A stretch of 64,000 bases of DNA from Nitrospira sp. (GTDB lineage Bacteria; Nitrospirota; Nitrospiria; Nitrospirales; Nitrospiraceae): the NCBI GenBank assembly GCA_022226935.1, contig CP092081.1, forward strand, positions 854,734-918,733, read 5' to 3'. Shown here piece by piece: positions 62,394 through 64,000 of the stretch (positions are counted from its first letter, which is position 1; each line of letters opens with the position of its first letter). The translations under genes were made by a program, and so were the position numbers. The notes under the pieces were generated by a model. It was not told the origin of the DNA. It searched no databases and worked only from the letters and a program-made list of their open reading frames with translations.

Positions 62394-62606
62394 GAGTGAG
62401 AGAAGGCGCCGGCTATGGCAGGTGCGGAGGAAGGAATTCCGCGCCTAGTTTTCCTTCGCGATGGGTAAGGGTTCGTTGCAGCAACACACCTCTAATCAAC
62501 CGGGGCATAGTACAAACTTCGTGTTGGGAATGGTAGGGCCGATGGGACCTGGACGACGGAGAACTGGTCTTGGCTCAAGGTCGCTTCATGATGATTCGTC
62601 GAACTA

Positions 62607-63443
62607 TCACTCGTAACTCAAGAAACCCTGGTTGATGTCGGATATGGTGCGACCGCTTCGACGAAAGACGCCGACGCCTTCGCGGTCACCTGGGAGATTC
62701 GTGTTTCCTTCGATGGTGACTAGGCGATCGTCGCGAAAGTCTTCCACGAGACCCATATGACCACGACCTCCTCCGGTGTTGATCACAAAAACAAGCCCTG
62801 GTTTCAAAAGCGAGAGATCGTCCAGGATTTGCCCGGCCAGCAAACGGGTGATGCCGGCCTGTCCGGCTTTCTTCCAATGATCCAACACGCCTGCCGTGCG
62901 AATGGCGGGATTGGCGGTTCCCAGCTGAATTGCCGCTTGGCTGAAGGACCAGTAGATGAAGGCGGCACACCAGGCGTAACTTCCGGTCGAAGGATCGATA
63001 CCCACTGCGTTCAGATACTCATCCACTTTGAGACCGCGGTTTGAACCGGGCGGGTCTTCCATTACGCCGACCTGTGACGAGGCAACGCTGAGGGTGGCTT
63101 TCATCAAAGCTGAAATGGGGTTGTGTACGATCCAGGGGACCCTGTGCGCTCCGAAAAGCGCGGCCCAGGTGAGTGGCCCGACCACGCCGTCGATTTTGAG
63201 CGATTGCCCCTGCCCATCGACTGAGCGTGCTTGGAGGAGCCGCACGGCTTCCCCTGTCGCGCGGTCGAAGACGCCGCTTGTGGCGATCGGCCCACATCCG
63301 ACCTGATTCAATCGCTGCTGGAGGACTCGAATGGTCGACGGGGCTTTGACCCCCACCTTGAGGGCGTAGCCGGGATAATCAAGAACAGGGTCCTTCGCCC
63401 GGGCTCGTCGAGTGGGCGAAACGGCACGTGCGCGTGGCGACAT
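62607..63443 (-). CDS. Peptidoglycan-binding/CHAP-domain hydrolase without signal peptide
   Basis: N-terminal peptidoglycan-binding repeats (STIRVLQQRLNQVGCGPIATSGVFDRATGEAVRLLQ, about 37-72; GVVGPLTWAALFG, 86-98). A C-terminal CHAP-like amidase/endopeptidase domain follows, with Cys159 (YAWCAAFIYW), His229 (GRGHMGLVED) and Glu245/Asn247. The N-terminus is basic, not a signal peptide, so export would need another route. No phage genes are adjacent. Confidence 0.82.
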   Translation of the reverse strand: MSPRARAVSPTRRARAKDPVLDYPGYALKVGVKAPSTIRVLQQRLNQVGCGPIATSGVFDRATGEAVRLLQARSVDGQGQSLKIDGVVGPLTWAALFGAHRVPWIVHNPISALMKATLSVASSQVGVMEDPPGSNRGLKVDEYLNAVGIDPSTGSYAWCAAFIYWSFSQAAIQLGTANPAIRTAGVLDHWKKAGQAGITRLLAGQILDDLSLLKPGLVFVINTGGGRGHMGLVEDFRDDRLVTIEGNTNLPGDREGVGVFRRSGRTISDINQGFLSYE

Positions 63444-63716
63444 GGTGGTCTCCTGGATGAAGGTCGAACGAGGGTTTGATCATTTCCACCAGTGGGAAGG
63501 CGTGGCGATCATCTCCTGAGGGTAGGCATTATACGGCAGTCGAGGCGATTTGGCGCAGGGAGATCGAGTCCTTGGGTTCAAAGGTGACGGACATCAACCG
63601 TCATACGGCTAGGGCGGGTATCGTTCCAGAAAGACGAGGGGGAAAGAAGCGTTGTATTCACAGGGATGGGATCGGCCCACCGGATGAGACCCGGATAATG
63701 TGCCTGGTGGCTGCGC

Positions 63717-64000
63717 TTATTGTTTGCGCAAATACTGCCGCACTCGTTCTACAATCGCGCGATCGTGGTCGACCATTTGCAAATCCTGCGTTTCGTCGGG
63801 GAGAAACCAGCCCATTGCCTGTCCTTCTCCTAATTCCAGTGGCTGCTCCTCGTACCGTTCAACGAAGACATACTTTGTATTCTCGTCCTCGCCCTCTCTA
63901 AAGACTTGTGTCATGAGAAAGTGCGGGTCCTGCACGTGATATGACAATTCCTCGATCACCTCGCGCTTGAGTGCGTCAGAGGGCCGTTCTCCTGGTTCTA
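63717..64000 (-). CDS. NUDIX hydrolase, 5' part beyond the window
   Basis: The end of a NUDIX box is visible (EPGERPSDALKREVIEEL: Glu, seven residues, REVIEEL). A conserved-looking tail follows (FVERYEEQPLELGEGQAMGWF, DHDRAIVERVRQYLRK). It would hydrolyse a nucleoside diphosphate derivative or similar. The first Gly of the box and the N-terminus lie past position 64000. Confidence 0.85.
   Translation of the reverse strand, partial: EPGERPSDALKREVIEELSYHVQDPHFLMTQVFREGEDENTKYVFVERYEEQPLELGEGQAMGWFLPDETQDLQMVDHDRAIVERVRQYLRKQ

Noticed and set aside
62607-63443. Prophage remnant, suggested by the CHAP/peptidoglycan-binding gene
   Set aside because: No other phage, integrase or att-like sequence is nearby; the neighbours are metabolic genes.

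Overview
The window is GC-rich, gene-dense chromosomal DNA of a Gram-negative bacterium with two membranes. It encodes TolC-type and beta-barrel outer-membrane proteins, several lipobox lipoproteins and an MsbA-type exporter. Gene content and the recurring long palindromic intergenic element look to me like genus Nitrospira (Nitrospirota). That is inference, because there is no rRNA or other phylogenetic anchor here. I see no prophage, CRISPR array or intact insertion sequence.

Layout. 1-4.6 kb: a decayed hydrolase, tRNA-Arg, a secreted BACON/FN3 protein broken at a C10 tract, and an outer-membrane barrel. 4.7-8.8 kb (minus): glgC followed by an SKI2-like helicase that is split in two and in swapped order. 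9-13.1 kb: a PotABCD-type polyamine uptake operon. 13.2-19.7 kb: a tripartite heavy-metal RND efflux operon and a HEAT-repeat protein. 19.8-22.8 kb: peptide deformylase, an ABC exporter and two small Cys-pair proteins. 23.3-28.6 kb (minus): a sulfur-carrier island made of a JAMM protease, two MoeB-type E1 enzymes, two ThiS/MoaD carriers, a NIL-domain protein, a threonine-synthase-fold enzyme and cysteine synthase. 29-33.2 kb: a PLD nuclease, an FAD monooxygenase, a nucleotidyltransferase-like protein and a TPM protein. 33.6-39.1 kb: three consecutive lipoproteins (17 Sel1 repeats, TPR, unknown). 39.1-53.5 kb: mostly small stress, regulatory and unknown genes, including USP, a ClpS-like protein, HemW, two response regulators and a heme-oxygenase-like/SUMF pair. 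53.7-64 kb: metH, an HD-GYP regulator, rph-rdgB-tRNA-Pro, a cytochrome P450, a CHAP hydrolase and the 3' part of a NUDIX gene.

How the genes work together. The strongest candidate for an unusual system is the sulfur-carrier island. It has the parts for activating ubiquitin-fold carriers as thiocarboxylates and passing sulfur to PLP enzymes to make cysteine and possibly homocysteine, which metH in this window could methylate. One carrier ends GG and the other ends GGGR, so the second needs trimming, a job known for JAMM proteases. Four full copies and one truncated copy of a ~122-bp imperfect palindrome lie between 22.1 and 31.6 kb. They sit mostly against stop codons and show pair-preserving substitutions.

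Limits: all calls come from reading motifs and family resemblance. No alignment, search or folding program was run, and start codons are judged from Shine-Dalgarno sites, signal peptides and overlaps.
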